A DNA stretch of 64,000 nucleotides. It comes from Roseococcus sp. SDR. Its GTDB lineage: Bacteria > Pseudomonadota > Alphaproteobacteria > Acetobacterales > Acetobacteraceae. The notes beneath the pieces are model-generated. The model saw only the letters and a list, made by a program, of their open reading frames with translations. It was not told the DNA's origin and ran no database searches. The stretch is taken from positions 186,001-250,000 of the forward strand of contig NZ_JAHRCU010000005.1 in NCBI RefSeq assembly GCF_019083995.1, written 5' to 3'. This document shows positions 42,964-52,079 of this stretch, piece by piece (positions within the stretch are counted from its first letter, which is position 1; every line of letters begins with the position of its first letter). The position numbers were made by a program, and so were the translations under genes.

Positions 42964-44355
42964 TTGCGCGCTGCGATCCTCGCCCTCCTGCTCGCCAGCC
43001 TGGCCGCTCCGGCCGAGGCGGCCGCGATCGACGGGCGGCAGCTCGGTCTCATCTGGACGCTGCCCTTCGTGGGCATCCTGCTGTCCATCGCGCTCATGCC
43101 CATCCTGACGCCGGGCTTCTGGCACCACCATTACGGCAAGGTGGCGGCCTTCTGGGGGGCGATCTTCCTGCTGCCCTTCCTGATCGTCTTCGGGCCCGCG
43201 ATGGCGGGGCAGGAGGTCGTCTTCGTCCTGGTGCAGGAATACATCCCCTTCATCGTCCTGCTGCTGGCGCTCTACACCACGGGGGGCGGCGTGCTGCTGC
43301 GCGGCACGCTGGTCGGCACGCCGCTGACCAACACGGCGCTGCTCGCGATCGGGACGGTGCTGGCGAGCTTCATGGGCACGACCGGCGCCTCCATGCTGCT
43401 GATCCGGCCCGTGCTGCGGGCCAATCAGCACCGCACGCGCAAGGTGCATATCTTCGTCTTCTTCATCTTCCTGGTCTCCAACATCGGCGGCAGCCTGACG
43501 CCGATCGGCGACCCGCCGCTCTATCTGGGCTTCCTCAAGGGCGTCTCCTTCTTCTGGCCGACGACGCACCTCTTCCTGCCCTTCCTCTTCTGCGCCGTGA
43601 TCCTGCTGGCGATCTTCTACACGCTGGACAGCATCCTCTACGCCCGCGAGCCCAAGCGCCCGGCGGACACCGCGCCCCGCGAAAAGCTCAGCATCGAGGG
43701 CTGGCCCAATGTCTGGCTGATCGGCGTGGTGGTGCTGGGGGTGCTGCTGCAGGGCATCTGGAAGCCGGGCGACGTGCAGATCCTCACCGAAAGCGTGGGG
43801 CTGGAGCGGATCGTCGCCATCGGGATCTTCCTCGGCGTCACGCTGGTCTCGATGCTGATCACCTCCAACGCGCTGCGCGAGGCCAATGGCTTCGCCTGGG
43901 GGGCGATGGCGGAGGTGGCGAAGCTCTTTGCCGCCATCTTCCTGTGCATGGGGCCGGTGCTGGCCATCCTGAAGGCGGGCCCGGAAGGCTCGGCCGCCGG
44001 CTTGGTGGCGCTCACCTCCGACGGTTCGGGCGCGCCCATCCCCTGGGTCTATTTCTGGATGTCGGGCGTGCTGTCGAGCTTCCTCGACAATGCGCCGACC
44101 TACCTTGTCTTCTTCAATCTGGCGGGCGGCGACCCGAACCACCTGATGACGCAGGGGGCGGCGACACTGACCGCCATTTCCGCAGGCTCGGTCTTCATGG
44201 GGGCCAACTCCTATATCGGCAATGCGCCCAACTTCATGGTGAAGGCCATCGTTGAGGAGAATGGCGTGCGCATGCCGTCTTTCTTCGGCTATTGCGCCTG
44301 GGCCTTGATCTTCCTCGTGCCGCTCTTCGTGCTGGTGACCCTCATCTTCTTCTGA
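42964..44355 (+). CDS. NhaD-like/ion-transporter-superfamily sodium:proton antiporter
   Basis: A polytopic membrane protein of about 463 residues with around 12 helices. The conserved loops SNIGGSLTPIGDPPLYLGF and LSSFLDNAPTYLVFFNLAGG are typical of NhaD/citrate-transporter-like antiporters. The likely start is TTG 42964, with GGGAG upstream and a hydrophobic Ala-rich N-terminus resembling a signal sequence. An in-frame ATG further upstream would run through the coxG gene. Substrate not certain. Confidence 0.85.
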   Translation: MRAAILALLLASLAAPAEAAAIDGRQLGLIWTLPFVGILLSIALMPILTPGFWHHHYGKVAAFWGAIFLLPFLIVFGPAMAGQEVVFVLVQEYIPFIVLLLALYTTGGGVLLRGTLVGTPLTNTALLAIGTVLASFMGTTGASMLLIRPVLRANQHRTRKVHIFVFFIFLVSNIGGSLTPIGDPPLYLGFLKGVSFFWPTTHLFLPFLFCAVILLAIFYTLDSILYAREPKRPADTAPREKLSIEGWPNVWLIGVVVLGVLLQGIWKPGDVQILTESVGLERIVAIGIFLGVTLVSMLITSNALREANGFAWGAMAEVAKLFAAIFLCMGPVLAILKAGPEGSAAGLVALTSDGSGAPIPWVYFWMSGVLSSFLDNAPTYLVFFNLAGGDPNHLMTQGAATLTAISAGSVFMGANSYIGNAPNFMVKAIVEENGVRMPSFFGYCAWALIFLVPLFVLVTLIFF

Positions 44356-44405
44356 GGGCGGGCTCGGTCTAAACTGTGGCCAACCGTTAGAGGAAGGCCA
44401 CAAAG

Positions 44406-45323
44406 ATGCCCTATGTGATCGGCGCCGATCTGCCCCGTGAACCCGCCGGGGAGCGCTTCCGCGCCCTGCTCGACCGCCCCGAGATCCTGGGCATGCCTGG
44501 CGCGCATCTCGGCCTCGCCGGGCTGCTCGCGAAGAAGCATGGCTTCGAGGCGCTGTATCTCTCGGGGGCGGCCATGTCCGCCTCCATGGGCCTGCCCGAC
44601 CTCGGCATGATCACCATCGAGGATGTGTGCTTCTTCATCCGCCAGGTGGCGCGCTCCACCGGCCTGCCGCTGCTGGTGGATGGCGATACCGGCTATGGCG
44701 AGGCGCTGAACGTCATGCACATGGTGCGCAGCTTCGAGGATGCGGGGGCGGGGGCGGTCCATCTGGAAGACCAGCTGCTGCCCAAGAAATGCGGCCACCT
44801 GAACGACAAGAAGCTCGCCAGCGCCGATGAGATGTGCGCGAAGGTGGCCGCCGCCCATCGCGCCCGCCGGCATCTCTACATCATCGCCCGCACGGATGCG
44901 GTGGCGAGCGAGGGGATGGACGCCGCGGTCGCCCGTGCCCAGCGCTACCTCGATGCCGGCGCGGATGCGATCTTCCCCGAGGCGCTGACCACGGTGGAGA
45001 TGTTCCGCGAGTTCCGCGCCCGCATGCCCGGCGTGAAGCTCCTGGCCAACATGACCGAATTCGGCCGCACGCCCTTCCTGACCAAGGAGGAGTTCCAGGC
45101 GCTGGGCTATGACATGGTGATCTGGCCGGTGACGCATCTGCGCGTGGCCGCCAAGGCCTGGGACCAGCTCTATGCGCAGATCGCGGCCGAGGGTGGCGCG
45201 CAGGGGGCGGTGGACCGCATGCAGACCCGCGCCGAGCTGTATGAGACCATCGGCTACCACAAGTATGAGGAGCTGGATGCGAGCCTGGTGCGGACCATCA
45301 TCCCGACGGCGATGCCGCAGTAA
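44406..45323 (+). CDS. prpB: Methylisocitrate lyase
   Basis: Cleaves 2-methylisocitrate to pyruvate and succinate in the methylcitrate cycle. The 305-residue PEP-mutase/ICL-fold protein has the catalytic loop PKKCGHL and metal site VDGDTGYGEALNV and HLEDQ. ATG 44406 follows GGAAGG. prpC and prpD are not adjacent, so propionate use cannot be concluded from this window alone; a related C-C lyase role is possible. Confidence 0.88.
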   Translation: MPYVIGADLPREPAGERFRALLDRPEILGMPGAHLGLAGLLAKKHGFEALYLSGAAMSASMGLPDLGMITIEDVCFFIRQVARSTGLPLLVDGDTGYGEALNVMHMVRSFEDAGAGAVHLEDQLLPKKCGHLNDKKLASADEMCAKVAAAHRARRHLYIIARTDAVASEGMDAAVARAQRYLDAGADAIFPEALTTVEMFREFRARMPGVKLLANMTEFGRTPFLTKEEFQALGYDMVIWPVTHLRVAAKAWDQLYAQIAAEGGAQGAVDRMQTRAELYETIGYHKYEELDASLVRTIIPTAMPQ

Positions 45324-45350
45324 GGCCGGGCCGGCGCCCATGAAAGGGGT

Positions 45351-45387
45351 CTGGGGCCAATGGCCCCAGCCGCCGGAGGCCCTTTTT
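45351..45387 (+). terminator. Hairpin plus T-run after prpB, overlapping the next leader
   Basis: Perfect 8-bp stem CTGGGGCC (45351-45358) / GGCCCCAG (45362-45369), loop AAT. A T5 run follows at 45383-45387, after a 13-base spacer. GGAGG at 45375-45379 is the ribosome binding site for the TTG start at 45389. The spacer makes it a weak terminator, perhaps partly read through. Confidence 0.5.
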
Positions 45388-45388
45388 C

Positions 45389-46492
45389 TTGCCTGACCCT
45401 CTCCTGATCGGCTCGGAGATCTACCGCCGTTCCACCTACGGCCCGAAGCATCCGCTGGCGATCCCGCGCGTCTCCACGACGCTGGACCTGATCCGCGCGC
45501 TGGGCTGGCTCCATCCCGCGCAATATCGGGACAGCCCGATGGCGAGCGTCGAGCAGCTCACGCGGTTCCACGATCCGGGCTATATCGCCGCCCTCCAGCG
45601 GGCCGAGGCGGCGCAGGGCGTGGATCCGGAGGATCGCGAGCGTTACCGCATCGGCGCCGATGGCAACCCCGTCTATCGCGAGGTCTTCCGCCGCCCGGCG
45701 ACCAGTGCGGGCGGCGTGATCCTGGCGGCGCAGATCACGGCGCCAGGCGGCGTGGTGCATGTGCCGGGTGGCGGCACGCATCACGGCATGCGTGATCGCG
45801 CCAGCGGCTTCTGCTACGTGAATGACGCTGTGCTCGGGCTGATGGAATGGCTGGGGCAGGGGCTGACGCGCATCCTCTACCTCGACATTGACGCGCATCA
45901 CGGCGATGGCGTGGAAGTCGCATTCCGCGACGAGCCGCGCGTGACGACGCTCTCCATTCATGAGGCGGGGCGCTGGCCCTTCAGTGGCAGCGCGCATGCC
46001 GCGCCCCATGCGCTGAACCTGCCCGTGCCGCCGGGCTTCAACGACAGCGAGCTGCGCGCCCTGCTGCACCAGCTGGTGCTGCCGCTCATCGCGCGGCTGC
46101 GGCCTGAGGCGATCATGCTCCAATGCGGGGCCGATGCGCTGGAGGAGGACCCGCTGGCGCGGCTCTCGCTGTCGAACAATGCGCATGCGGAGTTCATCGC
46201 CGCGGTGATGCACGGGGCGCCGCGCTTCATCCTGCTGGGTGGCGGCGGCTACAATCCCTGGACAGTCGCGCGCTGCTGGGCGCGGGGCTGGGCGGTGCTG
46301 AACGGCTTGCCGGTGCCCGCGCGCCTGCCGGCGGCGGCGGAGGCGGTGCTGCGGGCGCTGACCTTCCACCGCGCCGCCGGCCGGAACCCGCCGGAGCACT
46401 GGTTCACCACCCTGGCGGACGAACCGCGCGAGGGGCCGATCCGCGACGAGGTCCGGGCCCTTCTCGCGCTCGGGCTCGAAGCTGTGGCATGA
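45389..46492 (+). CDS. AcuC-like histone-deacetylase-fold hydrolase
   Basis: A 367-residue zinc deacetylase-fold protein with VPGGGTHHGMRDRASGFCYVND and YLDIDAHHGDGVEVAF, the active-site His pairs and Asp/His zinc ligands. Bacterial AcuC removes acetyl groups from proteins such as acetyl-CoA synthetase. The start is TTG 45389 with GGAGG nine bases upstream. It is followed with an ATGA overlap by the DUF192 gene. A second, different member of the fold is encoded at 48455-49477. Confidence 0.87.
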   Translation: MPDPLLIGSEIYRRSTYGPKHPLAIPRVSTTLDLIRALGWLHPAQYRDSPMASVEQLTRFHDPGYIAALQRAEAAQGVDPEDRERYRIGADGNPVYREVFRRPATSAGGVILAAQITAPGGVVHVPGGGTHHGMRDRASGFCYVNDAVLGLMEWLGQGLTRILYLDIDAHHGDGVEVAFRDEPRVTTLSIHEAGRWPFSGSAHAAPHALNLPVPPGFNDSELRALLHQLVLPLIARLRPEAIMLQCGADALEEDPLARLSLSNNAHAEFIAAVMHGAPRFILLGGGGYNPWTVARCWARGWAVLNGLPVPARLPAAAEAVLRALTFHRAAGRNPPEHWFTTLADEPREGPIRDEVRALLALGLEAVA

Positions 46493-46974
46493 TGCCCGGC
46501 ATGAAGCGCCTCCTCCTTGCCCTGATCCTCCTGATCCCCGGTCTGGCGTCCGCCCAGCCCGGCGTGGACCGCCCGCAGCCACGCCTGGCGGAGGAACCGA
46601 TGGTGATCGTGACCCGCGACGGCACGCGCCACGCCTTCCGCGCCGAGATGGCGATCCAGTCGCCCGAGCAGATGATCGGCATGATGTTCCGCACCAGCAT
46701 GGCGCCGGACGAGGCGATGATCTTCGATTGGGGCGCCCCGCGCGAAAGCAGCATGTGGATGCGCAACACGCTGATCCCTCTCGACATGCTCTTCGTCGCC
46801 GCCGATGGCCGGATCCATCGCATCCATGAGCGCGCGGTGCCGCAGAGCCTCGCCACGATTGACAGCCGAGGCCCGGTGCGGGCCACGATCGAGGTGCCGG
46901 GCGGCACGGCGGAGCGGCTGAACCTGCGCGTGGGCGACCGCGTGCTGCAGCGGATCTTCGGCAACGCGCCGTAG
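46489..46974 (+). CDS. DUF192 secreted protein
   Basis: About 161 residues with a signal peptide (MKRLLLALILLIPGLASA) and a DUF192 domain showing MIGMMFRTSMAPDEAMIF and SMWMRNTLIPLDMLFV. The function of the domain is unknown. The start is ATG 46489 overlapping the deacetylase stop, or ATG 46501, which gives the cleanest signal peptide. Confidence 0.87.
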   Translation: MMPGMKRLLLALILLIPGLASAQPGVDRPQPRLAEEPMVIVTRDGTRHAFRAEMAIQSPEQMIGMMFRTSMAPDEAMIFDWGAPRESSMWMRNTLIPLDMLFVAADGRIHRIHERAVPQSLATIDSRGPVRATIEVPGGTAERLNLRVGDRVLQRIFGNAP

Positions 46975-46993
46975 CTTACAGGCGGCTGATTCA

Positions 46994-47019
46994 CGTCCTT
47001 GGCGATGCCGCCAAGGACG
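46994..47019. terminator. Strong hairpin between converging genes
   Basis: Perfect 11-bp stem CGTCCTTGGCG (46994-47004) / CGCCAAGGACG (47009-47019), loop ATGC. It lies between the DUF192 gene and the convergent SnoaL-like pseudogene. There is no U-run on either side, but position and strength fit a bidirectional terminator. Confidence 0.6.
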
Positions 47020-47034
47020 ATCAGACGCCACGAT

Positions 47035-47475
47035 CTATCGCGGCAGCCGCGAGGAGTGATGGTCGGCGATGCGCCAGAGGCCATCGCCGCCCCGCACCAT
47101 CACCATGCTGAAGCGGGATGGCTCCTCGCTCATCGCGCCATCCGCCGCGCGGCGCAGGAAGGTGTCGTGGCCCGAGGCGACCGCGACGCCAGGCGCCAAC
47201 TCGCGTAGCGCGAACTCCCCGAAGCGCACGTCAATGCCCGCGGCCCCGGGTCGGATGCGCGCGAACTACGCGGTGATGGCGGCGCTGCCCACGGTCTGCT
47301 CGCGGCTGACCGAGCTCCACAGCCGCGCATCCTCCGTGTACGGCGCAGCCGCGCGGGCACCGTCATTCGTCGCATAGGCGAGCGCCCATTCGCGCGGCAG
47401 CGCGGCCGGATCCGGGGCGGCGGCCTGCGCCGTCCCGATGCCGGCCAGCAGCAGGGCGAGGGCGGCACGCATCAC
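47035..47475 (-). pseudogene. Secreted SnoaL/DUF4440-like protein interrupted by an in-frame amber codon
   Basis: One reading frame with a signal peptide (MRAALALLLAGIGTAQA), a SnoaL-like beginning (LPREWALAYATNDGARAAAPYTEDA) and, after TAG at codon 70, a continuing fitting half (FARIRPGAAGIDVRFGEF through GHDTFLRR to WRIADHHSS). The stop sits where relatives have the Tyr of an AYF-like motif, so a TAC/TAT to TAG change explains it. The frame has no other break. Its GTG start overlaps the dipeptidase stop. Confidence 0.75.
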
Positions 47476-48458
47476 GCCGCCGCCCGCAGCACCTGGCGCC
47501 AGACGCGGAGAAAGTTGCCGGACCAGAGCAGGCCGATCTCCCGCGGGCCATAGCCGCGCTTCTCCAGTTCCGCCGTGATGTTCTGCGTTTCTGCCGCGCT
47601 GGACCAGCCGGCGACGCTGCCGCCTCCGTCGAAGTCCGACGAGATGCCGACGTGATCCAGGCCGATGCGGCGGATCGCATGCTCCACATGATCCACCAGG
47701 TCGGCGACGCTCGCCTGGGTCACGCCGTTCGCACCGGGTGCCTTGAGGAAGGAGGCAACGGCGGTGATCTGCGCCACGCCGCCCACGGCGCGGATCATGT
47801 CGAGCTGCTCGTCATCGAGGTTGCGCGGATGGGCACAGAGGGCGGCGCAGGCGGTGTGGGTGACGGCGATGGGCGTGCGGGAGAGTTCCGCCGCCTGCAT
47901 CATCCCGGCCTTGGAGACGTGGGAGCAGTCGAGCATCAGCCCCACGCGGTTCATCTCCGCGATGGCGGCGCGGCCCAGCGCCGAGAGGCCGCCATGCTCT
48001 TTCTCGGCATCATTCAGGTTCTTGCGCGGGCGTGCGCTGTCGGCCAGCGCATTGTGCCCGTCATGGGTGAGCGTGAGGTAGATGGCGCCCAGCCGCCGCC
48101 AGGCCGCGATGCGCGCCAAGTCATGCCCCATGGCATAGCCGTTCTCGACGGCCGAGAGCACGGCGGGGATGCCGGCGGCGAAGCTCGCCTCCAGCTCATC
48201 CGGCGTCGCGCAGAAGCGGGAGGCCACGCCATCGGCGCGGGCGCGGATATGGCGCAGCATGGCCTCGGCGCGGGCGCTGGCCGCGGCGTGGCCTGCCAGG
48301 TCGCGCGCGCCCTGGCCGACATAGGCGATGAAGACCGCCCCACTCATCCCGCCGCGGCGCATCTTGGGCAGGTCCACGCATTGGTTGGTCTCGCTGAGCC
48401 AATCCGGCGTCTCGGGCCAGCGGATGTCGATATGCGTGTCGAGCACGAGGGGGGTCAT
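47472..48458 (-). CDS. Membrane-dipeptidase-family (M19) peptidase
   Basis: A 328-residue amidohydrolase-fold zinc peptidase (renal-dipeptidase type) with the metal ligands in LDTHIDIRW, the bridging region SAVENGYAMG, GLMLDCSHVSKAGM, AVTHTACAALCAHPRN and GISSDFDGGG. It would hydrolyse dipeptides, including D-amino-acid-containing ones. It overlaps the upstream deacetylase-fold gene (ATGA). Confidence 0.9.
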   Translation of the reverse strand: MTPLVLDTHIDIRWPETPDWLSETNQCVDLPKMRRGGMSGAVFIAYVGQGARDLAGHAAASARAEAMLRHIRARADGVASRFCATPDELEASFAAGIPAVLSAVENGYAMGHDLARIAAWRRLGAIYLTLTHDGHNALADSARPRKNLNDAEKEHGGLSALGRAAIAEMNRVGLMLDCSHVSKAGMMQAAELSRTPIAVTHTACAALCAHPRNLDDEQLDMIRAVGGVAQITAVASFLKAPGANGVTQASVADLVDHVEHAIRRIGLDHVGISSDFDGGGSVAGWSSAAETQNITAELEKRGYGPREIGLLWSGNFLRVWRQVLRAAA

Positions 48459-49477
48459 CGCGCGTCTCCGAAGCCGGTCAGGAAGCGTTCAAGCAGGCTC
48501 CCCAGGATGTCCACATTGTAGCCGCCCTCCTGGCAGATGGCGGTGGGCAGCCGGAGCGCGCCGATCGCGGCCCCGGCGCGGGCGAAGCCATCGGCCGTGA
48601 CCTTCAGCGCGGCCAGCGGCTCGAACTCGCTGGCGTCGAAGCCGAGCGGGACGACCAGCGCCTCGGCACCGAAATCGCGGATGGCGGCGATGCCTTGGGC
48701 GAGCGCGGCCAGCCAGCCCGCATCGCCCGTGCCGAAGGGCTGCGGCAGGTTGAGGTTGGCGGCACCCGTCTCCTCCGCGAAGCCGACATACCAGGGGTAG
48801 TAGCGGCCCGGGTCGGCATGCAGCGAGACGGTCAGCACATCCTCGCGCTCCCAGAAAATGCCCTGGGTGCCGTTGCCGTGGTGGCTGTCGATGTCGAGCA
48901 CGGCGACGCGCTTCGCCCCCGCATCGCGCAGGCGCTGGGCGGCCAGCGCGCTGTTGTTGATGTAGCAATGCCCGCCGGCGCGGCCCGCATAGGCGTGGTG
49001 GCCGGGCGGGCGGCAGAGGGCATAGGCGCTGCCACCCGTTGCCGCCACATCGGCCGCGGCGAGTGCGCAGCCGGCAGCGCCGATCGCGGCCGTCCAGGTG
49101 CCGGGGCCGATGGGGCAGGCGGTGTCGGCCGTATGCGCGCCGGCGCGGGCAATGACATGCGCGGGCTTGCGGCTGGACTGCGCCAGCATCTCGGGCGTGG
49201 GGTGGATGTTGGCGACGATCTCGCGCCCCGCTTCCGGCAACGCCGCCCATTCGGCGGCCGCGTGTTCCAGGAAGTCGAGGTAATCGGCCGTGTGCAGGGT
49301 GAGCAGCGCGGCTTGGGTCGCGGGCGGCGGGATCTCCGGCTTGAGGCCGAGCGTGTCCAGCCCCGCCCGCAGCGAGGCGGCGCGGGCGGGCACCTCGTAA
49401 TTGGCGCGGACCTGGCCGCGCATGAGGAAGAATTCCGGCGCGTGTCGCGCCTCGTCCGGGTGATGAAAGGCCTTCAT
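48455..49477 (-). CDS. Histone-deacetylase-family amidohydrolase (acetylpolyamine-amidohydrolase-like)
   Basis: A 340-residue HDAC-fold enzyme with CRPPGHHAYAGRAGGHCYINN, LDIDSHHGNGTQGIFW and LPTAICQEGGYN. The N-terminus MKAFHHPDEARHAPEFFLMRG is typical of acetylpolyamine amidohydrolases, which deacetylate acetylputrescine or related compounds. Start ATG 49477. It lies in an operon with the M19 peptidase and is divergent from the M20 series. Confidence 0.88.
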   Translation of the reverse strand: MKAFHHPDEARHAPEFFLMRGQVRANYEVPARAASLRAGLDTLGLKPEIPPPATQAALLTLHTADYLDFLEHAAAEWAALPEAGREIVANIHPTPEMLAQSSRKPAHVIARAGAHTADTACPIGPGTWTAAIGAAGCALAAADVAATGGSAYALCRPPGHHAYAGRAGGHCYINNSALAAQRLRDAGAKRVAVLDIDSHHGNGTQGIFWEREDVLTVSLHADPGRYYPWYVGFAEETGAANLNLPQPFGTGDAGWLAALAQGIAAIRDFGAEALVVPLGFDASEFEPLAALKVTADGFARAGAAIGALRLPTAICQEGGYNVDILGSLLERFLTGFGDAR

Positions 49478-49543
49478 GCGCAGGATTGAAGCCTGCCGGC
49501 GGGGCCTCGACAACCTCGCGCGGCCCCGCCCATTCTGCAGGGC

Positions 49544-50833
49544 ATGACCTCCCTCGATGCCGGCGCGCGACGCGCCATTCTGGACGCCTGCGATTCGCTG
49601 CGTGACGAAAGCCTGGACTGGCTGTTCCGCCTGGTCCGCTGCCCCTCCACCCTGGGCAATGAGGCCTCGGCGCTGAACGAGATGGAGCGGCTGTACCGGC
49701 ATCTGGGCCTGACCCCCCAGCGCATCCCCACCGACCCCGCGAAGCTGGCCGACCACCCGGGCTTCTCGCCGCCGCTGATCGATTATGCGGGCCGCGACAA
49801 TGTGGCGGCGATCCATCGCCCCAAGGCCGCCAAGGGCCGCAGCCTGGTGCTGCAGGGCCATGTGGATGTGGTGCCCGAAGGGGCGGCCGACATGTGGGAG
49901 ACACCGCCCTATGCGCCGACCATCCGGGGCGGCCGCGTCTATGGCCGCGGCGCGGGCGACATGAAGGCCGGCATCGTGAGCTACGCCATGGCCTTCGCCG
50001 CCTTGAAGCGCGCGGGTCTGCAGCCGGCCGCCGAGGTGCAGATGCAGGCGGTGATCGAGGAGGAATGCACCGGCAATGGCGCGCTCGCCACCATGCTGGC
50101 GCTGCCCAAGGCCGATGGAGTGATCATCCCCGAACCCGGGCCGGGGCTGGATGCTCTCTACACGGCCGAGGTCGGCGTGGTCTGGGCCTGGGTGACGGTG
50201 AGCGGCCGGCCCGCCCATGTGCGGGACATGCAGGCCGGCATCAACGCGATCGAGGCCGCCAACATCATCGCCGGCGCCTTCAAGGATTACGAGGCCGAGC
50301 GCAACCGGGGCGAGAACATCCACGCCGCCTTCCATGGCGTGAACCATCCGGTGAATGTGAACCTCGGTACCATCACGGGCGGCGAGTGGAATTCCTCGGT
50401 CGCGACCCGCTGCCGCATCGGGCTGCGGGTGGGCGTGATGCTCGGCTATTCGGCGCGGCAGACCAAGGCGGATATCGAGGCGCTGGTGGCCAAGGCGGCC
50501 ACGCATGAGCGGCTGCGCGGCGCGCAGGTGAAGCTGGAGTTCAAGGGCTTTCTCGCCGATGCCTGCGTCTTCCCGAAGGACACGGCGATCAGCGCGCTCG
50601 CCCAGCGCAGCTATGCCGAGGCGACCGGCGGCACGCTGCGGGACTATCCGGCGACGGGGCTCACCGATGGCCGGCACTTCGTGCTTTACCAGGGCACGCC
50701 CTGCGCGGTGTTCGGGCCGGATGCGCAGGACATTCACGGCATTGACGAGAGCGTGGGCGTGGAGAGCATCCACGGCATCACGCGCAGCATCGCGCTGACC
50801 ATGGCGGAATGGTGTGGGGTCGAACATGCATAA
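49544..50833 (+). CDS. M20-family deacylase (ArgE/DapE-like)
   Basis: A 429-residue zinc amidohydrolase with LQGHVDVVPEG, GRGAGDMKAGIV and the catalytic Glu in VIEEECTGNGALA. An inserted dimerisation domain follows (about 210-330). The substrate is probably an N-acyl amino acid; the exact one is undefined. The last eight bases overlap the next M20 gene. Confidence 0.88.
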   Translation: MTSLDAGARRAILDACDSLRDESLDWLFRLVRCPSTLGNEASALNEMERLYRHLGLTPQRIPTDPAKLADHPGFSPPLIDYAGRDNVAAIHRPKAAKGRSLVLQGHVDVVPEGAADMWETPPYAPTIRGGRVYGRGAGDMKAGIVSYAMAFAALKRAGLQPAAEVQMQAVIEEECTGNGALATMLALPKADGVIIPEPGPGLDALYTAEVGVVWAWVTVSGRPAHVRDMQAGINAIEAANIIAGAFKDYEAERNRGENIHAAFHGVNHPVNVNLGTITGGEWNSSVATRCRIGLRVGVMLGYSARQTKADIEALVAKAATHERLRGAQVKLEFKGFLADACVFPKDTAISALAQRSYAEATGGTLRDYPATGLTDGRHFVLYQGTPCAVFGPDAQDIHGIDESVGVESIHGITRSIALTMAEWCGVEHA

Positions 50834-52079
50834 TTTGCCGCTGAGTGGCCCCCGCCTCTGGGACAGCCTGATGGAAATGGCGAAGATCGGCGGCACGGCG
50901 AAGGGCGGCTGCAACCGCCAGACGCTGACCGATGTGGATGCGCAAGGCCGCGCGTTGTTCCAGCGCTGGGCGGAGGCGGCGGGCCTGACGATGACGGTGG
51001 ACCGCCTGGGCAACATGATCTTCCGGCGCGAGGGGCGGAACCCCAGCCTGCCGCCGGTCGCCATCGGCAGCCATCTCGACACCCAGCCCACGGGCGGGAA
51101 ATTCGACGGCGTGCTGGGCGTGCTGGCGGGGCTTGAGATCATGCGCGCGCTGCACGAGGCGGGGGCCGAGACCGAGGCGCCGCTTCTGCTGATCAACTGG
51201 ACCAATGAGGAAGGCTCGCGCTTCTCGCCGCCCATGATGGGCAGCGGCGGCGCCATGGGCATCTTCACCGAGGCCGAGATCCTGGCGAAGCGGAGCCCGG
51301 ACGGCGCCGTCTTCGGCGAGGAGCTGCGCCGCATCGGCTGGCAGGGAGCTGCGGACCCCGCGGAGCTCCAGAAGGTCGGCCATTACCTCGAACTCCATAT
51401 CGAGCAGGGCAAGCTGCTGGAGGATGAGGGTTTCGACGTGGGCGTCGTCACCCACGCGCTGGGCCAGACCTGGTTCGAGGTGGTGGTGGAGGGCGAGGAG
51501 GCGCATGGCGGCTCGCCCATGGCCGGGCGGCGCGATGCGCTGATGGCGGCCGCCCCCCTGATGAGCGCCGTCGAGGAGATCGCGCTCACCACCCTCGCCC
51601 CCTCCGGCGAGAAGGGGCGCGGCACGGTGGGCGTCGTCGATATCTACCCCTCCAGCCGCAATATCGCGCCCAGCCGCGTCTTCTTCACCATCGACATGCG
51701 CCATGGCGACCCCGCCGCGCTGGAGGCGATGGAGACGAGGCTGCGCGCCCGCGCCGAGGAGATCGCGCTGGCGCGCGGCGTGACCATCACCGTCACGCGC
51801 TTCTGGCACTCGCCGCTCACGCCCTTCGACCCCGCGCTCATCCAGCGCGCACGCGACAGCGCCACGGCGCGCGGCTTCAAGTGGCGCGACATTCCGACCG
51901 GCATCGGGCATGACGCGGTCTATATGGCGCGGCGCGTACCCACCGTGATGGTCTTCTGCCCCTGCCATGGCGGCCTCAGCCACAACGAGGCCGAGAGCAT
52001 CACGCCCGAATGGGCGACGGCGGGGATGCTGGTTCTGGCCGATGCGGCGCTGGCCACCGCGGGGCTGGTGCGGACGTGA
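50826..52079 (+). CDS. M20 hydantoinase/carbamoylase-family amidase, copy 1
   Basis: A 417-residue member of the N-carbamoyl-L-amino-acid/allantoate/ureidoglycolate amidohydrolase group: GSHLDTQPTGGKFDGVLG, NWTNEEGSRFSPPMMGSG and LELHIEQGKLLEDEG. It hydrolyses a C-N bond of an N-carbamoyl or similar substrate. Start ATG 50826 overlaps the previous gene. It resembles the next gene throughout. Confidence 0.9.
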   Translation: MHNLPLSGPRLWDSLMEMAKIGGTAKGGCNRQTLTDVDAQGRALFQRWAEAAGLTMTVDRLGNMIFRREGRNPSLPPVAIGSHLDTQPTGGKFDGVLGVLAGLEIMRALHEAGAETEAPLLLINWTNEEGSRFSPPMMGSGGAMGIFTEAEILAKRSPDGAVFGEELRRIGWQGAADPAELQKVGHYLELHIEQGKLLEDEGFDVGVVTHALGQTWFEVVVEGEEAHGGSPMAGRRDALMAAAPLMSAVEEIALTTLAPSGEKGRGTVGVVDIYPSSRNIAPSRVFFTIDMRHGDPAALEAMETRLRARAEEIALARGVTITVTRFWHSPLTPFDPALIQRARDSATARGFKWRDIPTGIGHDAVYMARRVPTVMVFCPCHGGLSHNEAESITPEWATAGMLVLADAALATAGLVRT

